NCBI GenBank assembly: GCA_902766185.1 | Contig: CACXCQ010000228.1 | Coordinates: 1-6,323, forward strand | Length of the DNA: 6,323 bases | Direction: 5' to 3' | Source of the DNA: an uncultured Eubacteriales bacterium | GTDB taxonomy: Bacteria > Bacillota > Clostridia > Peptostreptococcales > Anaerovoracaceae | Part shown: positions 6,096-6,323 of the stretch, piece by piece | Position numbering within the stretch: position 1 is the first letter of the stretch | How the letters are laid out: each line of letters opens with the position of its first letter | The notes under the pieces: model-generated | The model's database searches: none | Told to the model about the DNA's origin: nothing | The model's input: the letters and a program-made list of their open reading frames with translations, nothing else | Made by a program: the position numbers and the translations under genes

Positions 6096-6323
6096 TCATG
6101 GAGGAGATACTTTAAATTTCGGTGCATACAAATTGGACAGATCAGCGCCCTCAAGTTCAAGCAGGGCGATCTTCTTATCGATCCCGCCGGCGTATCCGGT
6201 CAGGCTTCCGTCAGTGCCCACGACCCGGTGGCAGGGGATGATCAGAGATATGGAATTGTGGCCGACCGCGCCGCCGACTGCCTGGGCGGACATGTGCGGG
6301 AGGCCTTTTTCTTTTGCGATCTG
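6096..6323 (-). CDS. ogt: Methylated-DNA--[protein]-cysteine S-methyltransferase, C-terminal part (5' end outside window)
   Basis: The last 75 residues are present, and the frame is open to the window edge, so the gene starts beyond 6323; the ATG at 6293 is internal. The visible part begins QIAKEKGLPHMSAQAVGGAVGHN and continues into the active-site motif IPCHRVVG, whose Cys is encoded at 6231-6233, then TGYAGG and a hydrophobic KIALLELEGA helix. This is the DNA-binding and catalytic domain of Ogt/MGMT proteins, which transfer alkyl groups from O6-alkylguanine to their own cysteine in a single-turnover repair reaction. Most family members have Asn-Pro before the active-site strand; here it is Asn-Ser. 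The 3' end is 83 bp from the convergent GTPase gene. Whether an Ada-type regulatory domain precedes it cannot be seen; Ogt is the simplest reading. Confidence 0.9.
   Translation of the reverse strand, partial: QIAKEKGLPHMSAQAVGGAVGHNSISLIIPCHRVVGTDGSLTGYAGGIDKKIALLELEGADLSNLYAPKFKVSPP

Overview
The window is about 6.3 kb of gene-dense bacterial DNA of moderately high GC. It carries five protein genes, two of them cut by the window ends. The style fits a Clostridia-type Firmicute: strong purine-rich ribosome binding sites, TTGACA/TATAAT-like promoters, a PhoR-type kinase beside a Na/Pi symporter with a fused PhoU domain, and a compact dynamin-like GTPase. I cannot name a genus. I see no tRNA, rRNA, insertion sequence or CRISPR array.

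Left region (1-2709, + strand), phosphate module. The C-terminal part of a PhoR-like sensor histidine kinase runs to 836. A full-length Na+/phosphate symporter with a C-terminal PhoU-like domain follows. The junction (816-921) is the most interesting part of the window. TTTACA elements with 11-bp phasing resemble a Firmicute PhoP box and sit over an extended -10 promoter. Just downstream, a 16-bp imperfect hairpin followed by six T's holds the symporter's Shine-Dalgarno sequence in its 3' arm. An alternative in-frame start codon lies in the 5' arm.

Middle region (2734-4632), a divergent pair. An EamA/DMT-family exporter (- strand) converges on the symporter with only 24 bp between stop codons. 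It diverges from a LysR-family regulator (+ strand). The short intergenic region has two interleaved promoters and two exact copies of ATTATTGAGTAA spaced 31 bp apart, matching the usual layout of LysR recognition and activation sites. The likely circuit is the LysR protein controlling the exporter and itself in response to an unknown small molecule.

Right region (4633-6323). A dynamin-superfamily GTPase of 426 residues has its own candidate promoter and a complete set of G motifs. It converges on the C-terminal part of an O6-methylguanine-DNA methyltransferase gene (- strand, cut by the window end). That gene's intrinsic terminator fills the gap and puts its T-tract over the GTPase stop codon.

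All functions are from motif recognition by eye. Promoter, operator and hairpin calls are pattern-based and untested.
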